Shown here piece after piece: positions 10,878 to 24,084 of a stretch of 64,000 bases of DNA. The notes under the pieces were generated by a model. The model was not told the DNA's origin, made no database searches, and saw only the letters and a program-made list of their open reading frames with translations. The number at the start of each line of letters is the position of its first letter. The stretch's first letter is position 1. The DNA is from Moniliophthora roreri (lineage: Eukaryota; Basidiomycota; Agaricomycetes; Agaricales; Marasmiaceae), in assembly GCA_001466705.2 (NCBI GenBank), contig LATX02000100.1:1046852-1110851 (forward strand). Direction: 5' to 3'. Made by a program: the position numbers and the translations under genes.

Positions 10878-13109
10878 ATGACCATGCTCTCGCGATTAGT
10901 CTTACTCGCGGTGCTCTGCACATCATACGCTGTGGCTACCCCGACATATATGAAGCACGCCACACACAGGACACGAAGTGTTGGTCGTCGTGGCCTGCAG
11001 CTGGAGAGCTATTATCCTCCCAATAAATATGAGGTGAGCTTTTGAAAATACTGCTCTCAAGTACCGAGATATTAATCAGCTGCATTCTATTTCAGACTGG
11101 CGGAAGTGCCTCAAAGATTGCGGGACGAGCTGAAGAATTCGATGCGTCTGACTTCAAGAAGTCCACAATGAACTTTGTTCAGTCCCATTTGAACGTCTCT
11201 GCCTCCGGTCTATCCTGGAAGGCAGGGTACACTGTCAACGATCGACAGTACGGATATGCCAGACAGGAACATGTGAGGGAATCCTTTCTTCACGTTCAAA
11301 ATTTCATTCTGACGGTATTACTCTAGGATGGCATTCCTTTCGCGAACGCTGTCGCGAACGTCGTCTTGAAAAATGGCCGTATGGCTTCATTCGGCTCTTC
11401 TTTCGTCGATACCTGTAAGTGTATTATGATGTCTGTCGCTCTTGGCTAATGGTTTCCCTAGCAAACATCGCGGATTCTAAGCCCACTCACGACCTCCAGG
11501 AAGCCGTTAAGAACGCCGAAGACGCCATGTCAGGAACGCATGACGGCTTTGAGCCATCTATCGAATATCTCGCCAGGCCTGACGGATCAGTCGCTCTGAC
11601 CTATGTCATTCAAGTGCGAAATGACCATGAAGGGACATATTACGAAGTGTTCGTTGACGCTCACAACGGTGAGGTTCTCTCGGCAAATAACTTTGTCGCC
11701 CATGCTTCGGTAAGCCACAAGAAGTTCATTGCCCATGACGAGTTACTAATTCGCATTCATAGTACAAAGCCATCCCCATCGAAAGGCCAGATCTTCGGTC
11801 CGGCTACGAGTTTATCAAGGACCCCGAAGATTTGACAGCATCCCCGCTCGGTTGGCATAATGACGGTACTGAGAACTACACTTCCACATCGTAAGTCTGG
11901 CTGTTCAAGAGGCCTCACTATCCGCTTACCTCGATTTTAGTGGCAACAACATCGTAGTCGTTACCAACCACACCAACACCTTTACCCTGACCAACGAGAC
12001 CGCCCCTGGTCTCATTTTCAACTATACTTACGACGATTCCATCTCCCCACACGAAGGCGAGAACGTGGATGCTTCTCGTACTCAAGCTTTCTACTTGGGT
12101 AACAAGGTTCACGATCTCTTGTACCGGTATGGCTTCACGGAAGATGCGTTCAACTTCCAGGTTGAGAACTTTGGTAAGGGAGGCGTTGGGGGCGACCCCG
12201 TGTTGATGGTTGTTCAATCCGAGGACGGCATGAACAACGCAGGCTTTGTGACTCTACCTGAGTAAGTACTCTCGTGTTTTCTCAATTTCGCCTTTGCTCA
12301 CAACCTTTCGCAGTGGCCAACCTGGACTCTGTCTGATGTACCTCTGGAACCGGACTGAGGTGCACAGAGACGGTGTATTCGACACAGTTATCCCAGTACA
12401 CGAGTTTGTGCACGGTTTAACGAACCGCATGACTGGAGGTGGTACTGGCAGATGTCTGCAGAGCTTGGAATCTAGTGGTCTTGGCGAGGGATGGTCTGAT
12501 GCTGTTGCTGAGTAGGTTTCGTTTCTTCTTGCTTCCGGCCAAGGGCACCCGCTAATTGTGCCTCTAGATGGACCCGGCAAACCGATGGTGAAGTCAAGGA
12601 TTTCGTGGCTGGCGCGTACGTCTCGGGAAAGCCAGAGGGAATTCGAACATACCCGTACTCCACCGACCCTGAGGTCAATCCATTGCGATACTCCTCTGTC
12701 AAGGAGATGGATGAAGAGCATGGTAAGCACGAATAAGCTGCGATTTAGCAGCAGAGGCTCACCCCTCTATTTTCTAGACATCGGTGAAGTTTGGGCCAAC
12801 ATATTGCACAACGTCTATGCAGCTCTCGTGAAGGAACACGGCTGGTCTGCCAGCGCTTGGACCGATCCAACGGGCAAGGAAGGGAACGTTCTGTTCCTAC
12901 AGCTCCTCATCAATGCCCTTGCTCTCCAACCCTGCAACCCTACCTTCGTTGATGCTAGGGACGCTTGGATTGAAGCTGATGAGGACGAGTACGATGGTGC
13001 TAACAAGTGTTTGCTCTGGAGAGCTTTCGCCAGTCGTGGACTTGGAATGAAAGCACATGATTATGAGGACGATGAGACAATTCCGCAGGAGTGCCAGACG
13101 AACTATTAA
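10878..13109 (+). CDS. fungalysin (M36 extracellular metallopeptidase), copy 1
   Basis: This is a secreted zinc endopeptidase of the elastinolytic fungalysin family, made as a preproenzyme. The start at 10878 gives a signal peptide (MLSRLVLLAVLCTSYAVA). An FTP-type inhibitory propeptide follows (SLTYVIQVRND-like segment written ALTYVIQVRND near 11600, then YEVFVDAHNGEVLSA). The mature domain carries ASRTQAFYLGNKVHDLLY near 12070, the zinc motif HEFVH (HExxH) within VIPVHEFVHGLTNRMTGGG near 12390, and the third-ligand helix GEGWSDAVAE near 12485. The C-terminal half includes ANILHNVYAALVKEHGW and RAFASRGLGMKA and ends ECQTNY. About eight introns with GT-AG ends keep the frame open, and all catalytic residues are present. 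A paralogue lies on the opposite strand at 49530-51996. Confidence 0.93.
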
Positions 13110-13505
13110 TTTCTTGATCCTTCAAGTTAGTTTTATTTATGAGGACGGTACTTTCTATTCATTCATTTAATTATTTACATACCTAATGGACTTTTTTCAT
13201 CGTAAAATCGTAAAAATGAACTCATTTAACAGAATATGTTATAACAGAGCTCGGTTACTGTGAATTATGGTATCTCGTTAGCTTTTTATGAGGGAGACGA
13301 GAAAACGATCGGATACAAGAAAATTCTGGAACCACACCTGCACGTGCTTGTTCCCTTCGGAGTTTCAAACTCATTCGATGCCACTGGCCGCCTTGAATTG
13401 CTGCATGCCATTCGATTCAAGTTAAAGTTTGATGAAGAAAAGGCTAGAAAAATCCCTCAAACTACACGTAATTTTCTTCCTCTTTCATCTCTGACCGCAA
13501 CCACG
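13110..13505. other. spacer between fungalysin 1 and the helicase gene
   Basis: The stretch has an AT-rich 3' flank after the fungalysin stop, then about 300 bp upstream of the helicase start. A 96-codon open stretch over 13260-13550 has no recognisable motif and overlaps the likely helicase start. I treat it as leader or chance. Confidence 0.4.
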
Positions 13506-16500
13506 ATGCCAGGAGACGCTGCATCCAATGTTATGCCAATACAGGCGTAAGTCTTCCTCAATCCAGTCACATTATTCAACCTCATGTAACAATTTCAAGG
13601 TCTCTTCATCTTGAGAATGCTGATGGATTTGGGGATTGGAGAGTCTATATCTCGTCTAGGGTGAAGTCGTTTGTTCGCTTAGAAAAGATGCTTGTGCTGA
13701 CATGAAATGCTGAAGGCGAACCGCGACCTGCGTGATGCTCGCAATCGGAATCGAGAATTTTTCAGGGTCATCGTGAAAAAAATTAAGTGTGTTCTCTCTC
13801 CTGTTCAACTGCAATCTTTGCTGACTTTTAAATTGACAGGGAGCTCTCCAACGGACACTTTTCCTACGACAATCAGAAACGCTTGAACCATTCAAACATG
13901 GAGATACCCATCTTTGAAGCCAAGATGACTCGTGATTCTCGCCTCGTTGTGAGCACATGTTTCGTCGATTCGATGGTCATATGGTCTGAAGTCCCGTTCT
14001 GCGCAGTATCAAGTTGATGTGGTACCGGAAGATGTGAGCAAACCTTAACTCTATTCACGATCTTAGCGCGCTAATCTATATTTATCTCTTAGGGCAGGGA
14101 GATCCAAAGCAAGCTCTTCTTTTCAGTATCAAAAACGGCTTTTCTTACTCCCGCACAGCCCTCAAGATATATGGTATATACACGCATGCCCAACTCGACA
14201 AACGGCTTTGGTCTTCCTTAGGCAGCCAGCTCGCTCGCAGAGGCAAGGAATACTTGGATCGCGTTAATTTTCGGACTCGTCCCGTCGTGACTGGGGATAA
14301 CGTACACTATCCGGGTTCTTTCCCGCCCGTTGAAAACCAAGCCGCCTCTGACGAAGACGAAAGCGGTTTACCTTCACTCCCCAAGGAAGATATGGAAGAG
14401 GTCTGTCTTGCATTTGAGCACCTTACCATCAAGTTCACTCATCAAATTCAGGTTCATACATTACTGGTGCTGGAGAAGTACGTACCACTGACTCAGGTAA
14501 GCGCGCTGGTTCTCCCTATGTTCAGGAATTAACTTGTCTTCCACCAGGACGTGATTTCATGTATGTAACCTTCAATGGAATCTCAAGCTTATACCTATGT
14601 TTTTGAACAGGTCTTATCGCCAACCTTGATGTTTCCTTCGTTCCCATGCTCTCGTGAGTCGCTCTCTCTGAATCTCTTTGCCAACTAACATTGGACGTTC
14701 CAGACCCGAAGAGCAGGAGATCATTAAGCATACACAAGCATGCTATGTCCTCGGGCGCAGTGGAACTGGGTAGGTGCTTACGCTTAGTTCAAAAGAGGTC
14801 TCTAAGATCCTATCATTCAGAAAAACTGCTACTATGATGTGGAAGATGTTCGGAATCGAGATAAGCTACCAAGAGCTTTTCTCAGAGACTGTGTCACGTC
14901 CCAGACAAGTCTTTGTTACACAGTCGCGTTCCTTGGCCGTTCGTGTGGAGGAATCATACTCGAAACTCACCAAGGCACGAGCTACTCACGGCAAGAGCTT
15001 GAAAGCCTTACACCAGATTGCTCGGGAACAGAACGACAAGATGCAAGACCAAGCAGGTCTGGTTGATTTGGACGAGGAAGAAGATTATCGAAGCTTGCTC
15101 CCAACCAAGTTTAGTGAGCTGAAGGACGAACATTTTCCATTATTCGTTACGTTCGACAAGGTATGTTTGCCAGGACTCTCATTTGATTGCGATACTCATC
15201 ATGCTTTAACTAGTTGTGTAAATTGTTAGAGGCAGACGCTCGAGCGCGAGAACACTCCGGCACGCGTAACGCGCCTACCGGTTCCCTTGTCACCTATGAT
15301 TTCTTTTTAGGAGAGTACTGGCCTCATTTCTCTCAAAGCTTGACGAAAGGATTGGGTACGCAAACCTGTGCTTAACCGTATAGAATTGTCCTAATCACCT
15401 TGAGCAGACCCATCTTTGGTCTTCAGTGAAATCATGGGTACATTGCTTGTATGAAGGAGAGCTTTACCTAACTTTGCGCCCAGGTGTCATCAAAGGATCG
15501 GAAGAGGCGTGCCGTGCACAAGATCGTTACCTTTCTCGTTCCGCGTACGAGAAGCTCAGCACACGAACGCAAGCAACGTTCGCAACTCAACGGGGTCGTG
15601 TATACGAGATTTTCGAGCAGTACATGAAGCAGAAACGGTTGAGGGGCGACTATGACGCTGCAGATAGGTGAGATCCCTCTAGGCCACAATGAATGCTGCT
15701 CACACGGAGTTCCGCTAGGACACATAAATTGCTCGTGGCCCTTAATGGTGGTTTATTGCCCTTCCTTCGCCGCCGCTTTGACTATCTGTGAGTTGTAGCC
15801 TTTGCTACGACCAACGCAAGTAACAATCGTCCCTCCCGTCAGCTATGTTGATGAAGTCCAAGATAACCTCATGATCGATGCCTATCGTAAGTTTCTGGAA
15901 CGGCTACCTTACTGGTTTTAATTGTTACTGTTTGCTCAGTGATGCGCTACCTCTGTCGCAACCCGGCGGGTCTTTTCTGGGCAGGTGATACTGCGCAAAC
16001 GATTTCTGTTGGAAGTTCTTTTCGTTTTAACGAACTCAAGTCCTTCCTGTATCGTGTAGAGGTGATTTTTTGCTCCAAATTTAACCTGATTTGCCATTGA
16101 GTTCGGTGCGTTAGGAAGAGAATTTCTCGGAAGAAATAGCCCAGGCAGGGGAGATCATGCCTCCATCAACCTTCGAACTGACCATCAACTACCGTTCACA
16201 TGCGGGAATACTCGACTGCGCTCATACCGTCATTGAACTCATTGTTGCGTTTTGGCCCTATTCTATTGACATGTTGCAGCGAGGCAGGGGCGTTGTAGGG
16301 GGTATTAAGCCAGTATTCTTCCGAGGATGGGATCAGACGAATGTGCGATACGAGCAATTCCTGTTCAAAGCTACGTGAGTAATTATGGCCTCTGATTCTG
16401 ACATCTACTGATTGATTTTGCACAGGAGCGGCAACTATATCGAATTCGGTGCGAAGCAATGTAGGCAACCCTCAATCCGTTCCCCTATACCTCTCACCTA

Positions 16501-19500
16501 ATGCAAATGCCTGACTAGGTATTTTGGTTCGCAACGACGCCGCTCGCGATAAACTTCGTCAACATGTGGGAGATATTGGTCTTATCATGTCAGTAACATG
16601 CCATGTTACCGTTTCAGTACCCTAAACCGTTGTCCAGGACACTTTACGAATCGAAAGGACTTGAATTTGATGATGTGTGTTCGACTTTCCATTAATCTTC
16701 ACTTTTGATTTAACGTGATAATCATGCAGGTGTTACTGTTTGATTTTTTTGAGGATTCGACAGTCGATCTGAGTCAATGGCGAGTTGTACTCAACCTCAT
16801 TCCGGAGAAGGACCGAAACTTTGTTTCGACACCGCGCTTTGACGACACACAACATGCTGGTGTGAACACCGAGGTTCGTAGTACAATATCCAGCGTCAAC
16901 GATTTGACTAACACTACCGATAGCTGAAGTTCTTGTACGTTGCCATCACTCGTGCACGGAAGAACATGTGGATTGTTGATCGCTCTGGCCGCGGAGAACC
17001 TATGCGTGTAAGTTCAGGTAGACCCATATCGTGATCACTGCTAAACAGTCCCCCTCCGTATGTAGCTTTTATGGTCCAGTCGAAATCAGATCGAAGATTG
17101 CACACCTGAAACAGGCGTTCCCAAACTCGCCGTATCCTCAACACCCGAGGAATGGGTGCAGACCGCTCGAGTACTGTTCGATCGTAAACAATACTTCCAC
17201 GCCATGAAATGTTTCGAGCGCGCCGAGCAGCCACGGTTAGTTCGTATCGCGGAGGCCTATCACCTTCGTGTTCAAGCGAGGCAGATGCCCAAGACCACGA
17301 AGAAAGAGGAGGCGGCAGCACGTCAGAGTGCATTCCGTAGAGTCGCAGAAGCTTTCTTGCAATGCGCTGGAGAACAAGAGGTGAACTCCAAGGATCGTTT
17401 AACGTACTACCGTGTTGCAGCAGAAGCTTTAGATGAAGCAGGTGACTATCGGAAAGCCGCTGAAACATACATTCTCGCCGAGGATTATGGTACTGCTGCT
17501 ACCCTTTATCGTCAGCATGGTTTCTTTGACCAAGCTGTCCGAGTCGTCAAGCAGTATCGGGCACGCGTGCCAGAGGAAACCGCTGAGTCAATCGTCTTCG
17601 TTGCAAGGCTTTATTACTTCAAAGAAAACAAATTGCAGTAAGTCCTATGTTATCTCGCAGGTTGGTGCAGTAGGTAAACTGTTTTTTCTGTAGGGCTGCA
17701 AGTGAGCTTTTCGATTCTATTGAAGAAGAGCTGGAATTCTGTGAGGACTACGACCTCGATGTAGCCAAAGCTTCGCTATTGGAAGCGAAAGGAGACATTG
17801 CCGGAGCTGCACAGCTACATCTCGATGAGGGTCGTATATCAAACGCCATCTCTCTTCTGCTTAAGGACAAGGAAAGCGAATCGTCCCAGTCGAGGGCAGC
17901 TGAATGTATATTGGATGGATTTTGGGGTTTGGGACTGTTTGCTGTATCCCCTCGGCGCATCGCTCAGGATCCGAATACCAAAAAGTTGCTGTCATTGTCA
18001 GAAAGAGTGAACTTTGGGAAGTTAACCGGTATGCAGCGGAGCGAGGTATGCTGCTAAATTATCGGGGTACTAAGATGTGACTCACGAGTTTCTCAGCTTG
18101 CCATGTTCAAGGCAATCCTAGGAAACGAAACGTCCAATCTGCGAGATTTGGGACTATCGTTCTACAAAGTGAAACGAATGAACGCGGCATTACTATGCCT
18201 CGACCATTTCTTCGCACACTTCCCCGTAATCAAGGTCTCCTCCGCAGGGGAAATAGCTCCCATACTCGAGGCATTCGCTATCTACACCCAAGTGCTTGGT
18301 GATCTGGCATCCAGGCCGGACGCGTGTAATCTTGCTTCCGTACAGAGGCTATTCAACCTCACGATGACCACTCAGAACGTCTTTCTCGTCCCCTCCGAGT
18401 CCTTCCTACATGTTCAGATAATGAAAGGTCGCACCCGTATACAATCGACTTCAGAGGACGGGGTTACAGTCAACAATGCGGATCTAGCGGCATGCCTACA
18501 GCAGTCCCTCAAATTCCGCCTTAGAGACCAGATTGTCTCGGAGAACACTTCCTGTCAACAAGCGAAAGCATTCATGGCGCCCTGCATATCATACACGGTC
18601 CTTGGAAGGTGCAACAGACCAGATTGTCGTCGTCTCCATATCGAGAGAAAGGATATGACGGTGGAGTGGTACAACGTTCAGATCAGAATATATCTTCAGC
18701 AATTCCTCATTGTCAATTCGTTCCCTACTTTTCAAGGAGAGCCTCGAAACAATCTCAGGCGGTAAGAACTTAATTTGTCATGCAGTAAGCGCCACTCATA
18801 CCTTCTGTGAACAGGCACTGGATGGACCGCTTCTACGAGACACTTTTTCCGCCTCACTACACTTTAGGAACTATCGCGTCTCTTCGCAGCTCGTCCGTAC
18901 CGGAAGCAAGGCGTGGAATGCAGATCGTGAAGTACTGGTGTCAAGATGTGCTCAACCAGAGTACTGTCCCGCAAAGCGAGCGAGATCGGCAGATGTACCT
19001 GACGCTTTTAACTCGAGCAGCTACGATCATGCTTACCTTCGATGATGGCGAAAACACGAGTTATCTATACAGTTCTCCGGGTATCAAAGCCTGCAATACG
19101 TTCAAGGACTTTGTCCGCATTCGAAAGCCCGATCCCTGTGGAGACAAGCCTGATTTCTGTAGAGACATCTCGCAAGACTTCTTGTGCGCTTTGCAAGTCA
19201 AACTGAGATCGTCAATGCGGTGCGGGTACCATTTCATCTGGTCCGTCGATTCGTTACTTCCTAATGGATTGTCATGCTCACGGACTTCGGGTAGGCATGT
19301 TATCGATAAGAAGATTGCGTTTGATGTTAGCATGCTCTGCGACTTGGTGGAGTCGACTTGCGCAGCGCTCATCGTAGCGAAAGCCCCGAATCCGTTTCAG
19401 CATGTTACGATGCCCCGAAGTTGGCTATTGACTCTGTTCCCAAAGCTGGATCCTACGAAGAGAGTGGAAATGGTTACTCCGTTGGAAATGGTCAACCTTA

Positions 19501-21037
19501 TCGGCCACCTGCTAAAGGTGATACATTTCGATGTTACAGGTATGTGGAAACGAATCATTGTATGAGTTGCTGCTAATGTTCTACAGACTACCTGTTGTTC
19601 GAGAATACCAATCTCTTGAAGGTTCCTGCAATGAGAAACGTTTTTGTCGCTCGTCTGTGAGTTTCGCTCTTGTCCATTCGTCTGAGTCGCTAACATAGAT
19701 CGTTTAGTTGTCGTGCCATCGCCTTGTGTAAGTGAATCAATACTCCCGTCTCTGTTCTTCTAACCAGTGACCGCCCCTCTTCAAAGTGGGTTATAACGAT
19801 AAATGTGCTGGGGATCACCGTGCCAAGATTTTGGGACACCTCAACAAATTGAACTCCAATGAACCTATATTCCGTCCGCATGCACTCTGGATAAAGTCAG
19901 TAGGCAACTCTGAATTCTCTAGAGCCCCGTCAAAGATACTCACCTGGTTCGCAGGTATGCCGAAGCTCGCCAGTGGGGTGAAATTGCACGTTTGATCAAC
20001 AACCCCGATACTTCTTCTCCTATGGATATGATGGTTACACTGTGCCACCATGGTGTTCCTAAGGAAAAGATTGGGTACCGGCTGGTTGTGTGCAAGAACC
20101 ATACCGAGATCCCGAAGGTACTCGGCCAGAATGCACCTTTCACCTCAAAGTTGAGGGCAGAAGCGAAAGAGTTTGTACCGGCAGTCGCGCAAAAGGCAAA
20201 CGAAGCAGTACCGGCCCCTGTTGCAGATGAAGGTAGCGATGATGATATGCCACCACTTCAAGATGTCAGCGATTCTTCATCAGAGGAAGAAGACAATGGC
20301 TTCCGAGATACTGTAAAGCCTGGTGCGGAGGCTGGTGCTGGTGCGGAAGAAGATACCGCTGTTGCAGCAGAGGACGAAGAAGTTGCCGTTGCATTCCAGG
20401 AACCTACGGAAGAGCAGATCTCAGCAGCGAATCTCATACAACGAACGTACCGGCAATTCCGTCGCCGTCGCCAACCCTCAAGCTCGACAAACGCTCGTGT
20501 AGCGGAGTTCTTCAAGACTGCGCAAGAGGCGTCATCAGCCATTCCTTGGAAAACCACAAGTCGGCGGTACCGATTGTTGTATTTGGGCGCGGTACCACAT
20601 ACTCTGGTATGTTTGGATATCATAGATGGGTGGGGTAAGGCCCAAAAGGCGAAGAACAAGAAGAAGTTTGCAAGAGCCGGCCATGAAGATATTGAGACGA
20701 ACGGGAAGGCGTTGACTGGGATTGTGTATGTGATCTTTTGTTGGGACGGTCGTTTTCGTGATCTCTGATAGGTCTCGACAGGCAATTCCTCAAGACGACC
20801 AGAAACCTTAAAGCGGCACTGGAACCGAAGAGTAAGCTGCACATGAAGCGGGATATCGTCGAGTTGAAAAACAGGGTACGAGAACTGGAGACACTGTGCA
20901 ATAACTTGCAGGCTAGTCATCCCGGAGCCTTGAATGAGGTACAGGATGACCTGGCCATTGTCATTCAAAGCGTTGTCGTCGGACCGGTGAAAGCCCAGAA
21001 CAAGCCAAAGCCCGAGTTGAACGTGGAAGATTTATGA
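13506..21037 (+). CDS. TRANK1-like UvrD/Rep-type superfamily 1 helicase, very large
   Basis: This is a giant multi-exon gene (on the order of 25 introns) of a helicase family expanded in mushroom-forming fungi. The N-terminal region (GDWRVYISSR, IKELSNGHFSYDNQKRL, KIYGIYTHAQLDKR) precedes the motor. Motor motifs in order are Walker A GRSGTGKT near 14752 with an intron inside it, Ia VFVTQSRSLAVRVEESY, Walker B/II YVDEVQDNLM near 15845, III FWAGDTAQTI near 15980, IV ELTINYRSHAGIL near 16177, V LYESKGLEFDDV near 16645, and VI LYVAITRARKN near 16935. Helical TPR-like repeats follow (17150-18100), then a CCCH zinc finger (C-x8-C-x4-C-x3-H) near 18580, an IQ-like motif LIQRTYRQFRRRR near 20435, and a coiled coil near 20850. 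The start is the first ATG in frame with the conserved WRV segment and is less certain than the rest. Its role is unknown; RNA or DNA unwinding is inferred. Confidence 0.85.
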
Positions 21038-21429
21038 TTCGTAGTGTATCGGTTATATGACTGCGCAATATTTGACCTCTTATCTCTACCTTTACATACA
21101 TTTCATAATACTATTATTCACGTGTAGTAATACGCGTATATCTTGACGTTGAAAATGATTCAGTCCTCGGATGCGTAGAGGATTCATCGTGCGAGCACTA
21201 TGCCAAATATAGGCGTACCACTTAGCGAAAAAGTTCTATTAGTATCACGTCTCTTACACCATTTCGTCCTTGGTCCACTTTCGTCACGACGTGTATCTAG
21301 CTGATATCTCGTTTTCAAGTGGCGTCTAAATCGATTATATTTCTGTGAGCGATATCATTATTTCTCCTTCTTACCGGGATCTGAAGATATATCGCAGTCT
21401 AGTGCTCTCTGTGCCGTCCAAATACGCGA
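21038..21429. other. spacer downstream of helicase
   Basis: This is a 392-bp AT-rich intergenic stretch between two genes on the same strand. I see no gene or structured repeat in it. Confidence 0.5.
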
Positions 21430-23543
21430 ATGGACATCACCCCTGAAACGGGGAGTAGCAGGAATGGGACCAGCACGTCGTTTGCAGGTAGTAAAGGACC
21501 ACGAATTTTGCAAACTGGAATCGCAGGAGGTAATGCTGTTGAACGGGACCATGGGAGTAGACAGGCGACTAGTTCTGGGAGCAAGGATGTCATCATGACA
21601 GACTCTGCAAGCGACAGGAAATCAGGAGAGACAACTCAGAGGACAGGAGGAGTCAAAAGAGCAGCGATTGATGAACTTTCGGAGGGCGAAGGTCACGAAG
21701 ATGTACTTGCAGAGAAGGGCCATGAAGGTACGGTATCGGATGCCACGAGGATCGAGCCGCCGCCCGCTACCAAAAAGCTCAAAATTACATCAAAGAAGGA
21801 CGAATTCATTCGTGTAAGTGAATATCGCTTCGAACACGCTCCATCTATCATACTGACACTCTTCACCCGTAGAATCCACCTTGTCATAAATGCAAAGAGC
21901 TAGAAATACCATGCATCGGCGTTGAAGCTCGTACCTCATGCAACCAGTGCTTTCGTCGTCATTGGAAATGCACTCTTGGACCCCCGCCAGCTCGAGGTAA
22001 AAAGTTGAGAACCAATGCCGTTTCTGAATCGGCATTGAAAGACCTCGATGCATTCGGCGTTTCAAGTCGTCCACCGAGTGCAACACAAACGACAGGAAAT
22101 ACTCGTCAAGCGTCATCGACCCCAGCCCTTTCTGCGGGATCGATGTCGACTCGAGATTCTGCTGGTACCAGTCAGGCTACCTCGACGAAATCGTCAGTTC
22201 CGGTCACTCGACTACTCATTTCGCTTCCAATGCCAAAGCGTCGAATCCCAAGGATTGCCATGCCCACATTGCCTTTTGACCCATCTCGAATACCTTCACG
22301 GGACAAGGGTAAGGCGCCAGTTAGGAGCCCTGATCATCACAAAGGCTCTGACTCCTCGCTCTTGACGCGACGTGTGAACCCTCGGAGAGACGCCCGGGAT
22401 AGAGTGCCATTGCGATTCGATTCCGACTCGGAGGACGTTATGATTGCTGGCCCCAGCACACGGAAATCGTCGACCCCAGCACCGAAGAATTACACGAAAC
22501 CTCTTGCCATTGATACCGACTCGGTGTCACACTCCGCAGCCCTCGGTTTAAATTCAGACTCGCCCCTTTCCTCAGTACCTTCATCACGTTGCCCCTCTCC
22601 CGATTTCACCACTGCTGGCGACTCGAATACGTCGCCTCCTACCAGTACCCACAGCCTCAGTACCCATAGCCCAACTACTCCCAATCTTAAACTTCCTGTT
22701 AACGCGGCCCTCCCAACCATTGTTTCTTCCTTCAACACGCTCACCAGTCTATTCCACACTATACAAAGCGACATTGGTGATATTAAAGAGCTCACTGCCA
22801 GCACCATTGGCTCGCACAGCGCTTTGGAATGGGGTATTGCTGTACAGAGACTTGACAAGCAAGACAAGATGCTTCTCCAGCAGGGTGCGATGATCGAGAA
22901 GCAGGGAAGGATCATCAATGCCTTGATGAATAACATGAAGGTATTGTTGGGAGAGAGATTTGTTGCTACAGACTACGACTTTGATATGCATGATAGCACG
23001 GCGGACTCACCAGCTCACCATGAAGCAAACTTGGTGAATGAAGATGGTGCTAGCTTTCCCGACGTCCATTCAGGCAGTTACGAACCGTCGGAACCTTTCC
23101 GTGTATCCGTTGGGGACCACGAACCTTCTCAAGTAGCCGACACCTTCAGATTATCTGCAGAGCCTGAGAGCAGCACCAGTGATTCCAGCTTCTCGCAGCA
23201 GAGTTCGTTCGGCGCCACGGCATCCAACACTAGCATGACTAGTGCAGGTCTATCGCAGGAAAGAGCTTCCTTGGAGCCGGATGCGCCATCTCGATCAAAA
23301 CGCAGCAGATCGCGGATCTCTCGGGCATTCTCCCCGTCTGCAGATGGAGCCTCATCACCGCCTCTTACTTCTTCGCACCCTTCTCAGTCATCTGAATCCC
23401 AATCTCAACCTTCTCAGCCTAAAACCCCATCTCCTCAATCTTGCCATCCGAAATCCCCGAACGATAACGACAGACCGAAACTCTCGGTTGCCCGCTGGAA
23501 TGGAGACACGATTCCTGTCAAAGGCGACGACCCTCAGGACTGA
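21430..23543 (+). CDS. Ser/Pro-rich protein with an atypical Zn2Cys6-spaced cysteine cluster
   Basis: There are two exons, 21430-21813 and 21873-23543, separated by a 59-nt GT-AG intron. The second exon opens with cysteines spaced C-x2-C-x6-C-x8-C-x2-C-x6-C (CHKCKELEIPC, then CNQCFRRHWKC near 21948). This exactly fits the fungal binuclear zinc-cluster spacing. The first loop lacks the usual basic residues, so DNA binding is uncertain. The remaining 500 residues or so are Ser/Thr/Pro-rich and probably disordered, with one helical segment (IAVQRLDKQDKMLLQQGAMI near 22840) that could be a coiled coil for dimerisation. There is no fungal_trans domain. It could be a regulator or a lineage-specific protein of unknown role. 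It is intact, ending with TGA at 23541-23543. Confidence 0.7.
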
Positions 23544-24084
23544 GACCTTGTCATGGCTGATGACTCGTCTGCAAAACAGAAGCCAGCGCCTGGAACGACA
23601 AGAATGGGTACTAGCACCCGGCCTGGGAGCAGTGGACTGACTACGTCCAAGAGATGAACTCATACGCTAATTATGCCGCTTTTTATGACTCGAATGATTG
23701 TTGTTTTCTTGAACCCGCACCCTTAAAACCATCGAATACCCTCGGTTGGGGTTTCCATGTATTCTTGTGAACATTTTCTTGTCCAGTATCATATTGCAAT
23801 TCAACGTGTTGTAGCATTTCGAGCACATACAATATTTTACATACTCACGTGTTTATCACCATGCATGTATTTCTACCATACCCTTCGCTGTTATTCTACA
23901 ATATGGTTGTTGTCTGATTCTCGGATAATTGCACATAACTCTTTGTGGTCTTTCGTTGGATGTCATGTACTCTAATTAAAATAGATACTGGTATAAATAT
24001 AATATATAGTCTGGAGGAAACGTGACATCTAGATTTCATTCACGATCGTGAATTAGGTATGTAGTCTTCACGCCAGCGTAAAGC
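23544..24084. other. convergent spacer
   Basis: This spacer lies between the 3' ends of the zinc-cluster gene (+) and the ferric reductase (-). It is AT-rich with no gene or repeat seen, and presumably carries both 3' UTRs. Confidence 0.5.

Noticed and set aside
13260..13550. 96-codon frame as a separate gene upstream of the helicase
   Set aside because: It has no recognisable motif, overlaps the probable helicase start, and its end coincides with the helicase exon in the same frame.
20258..20968. 236-codon minus-strand frame opposite the helicase C-terminus
   Set aside because: It is antisense to the acidic and IQ-motif exon of the helicase and has no support of its own.
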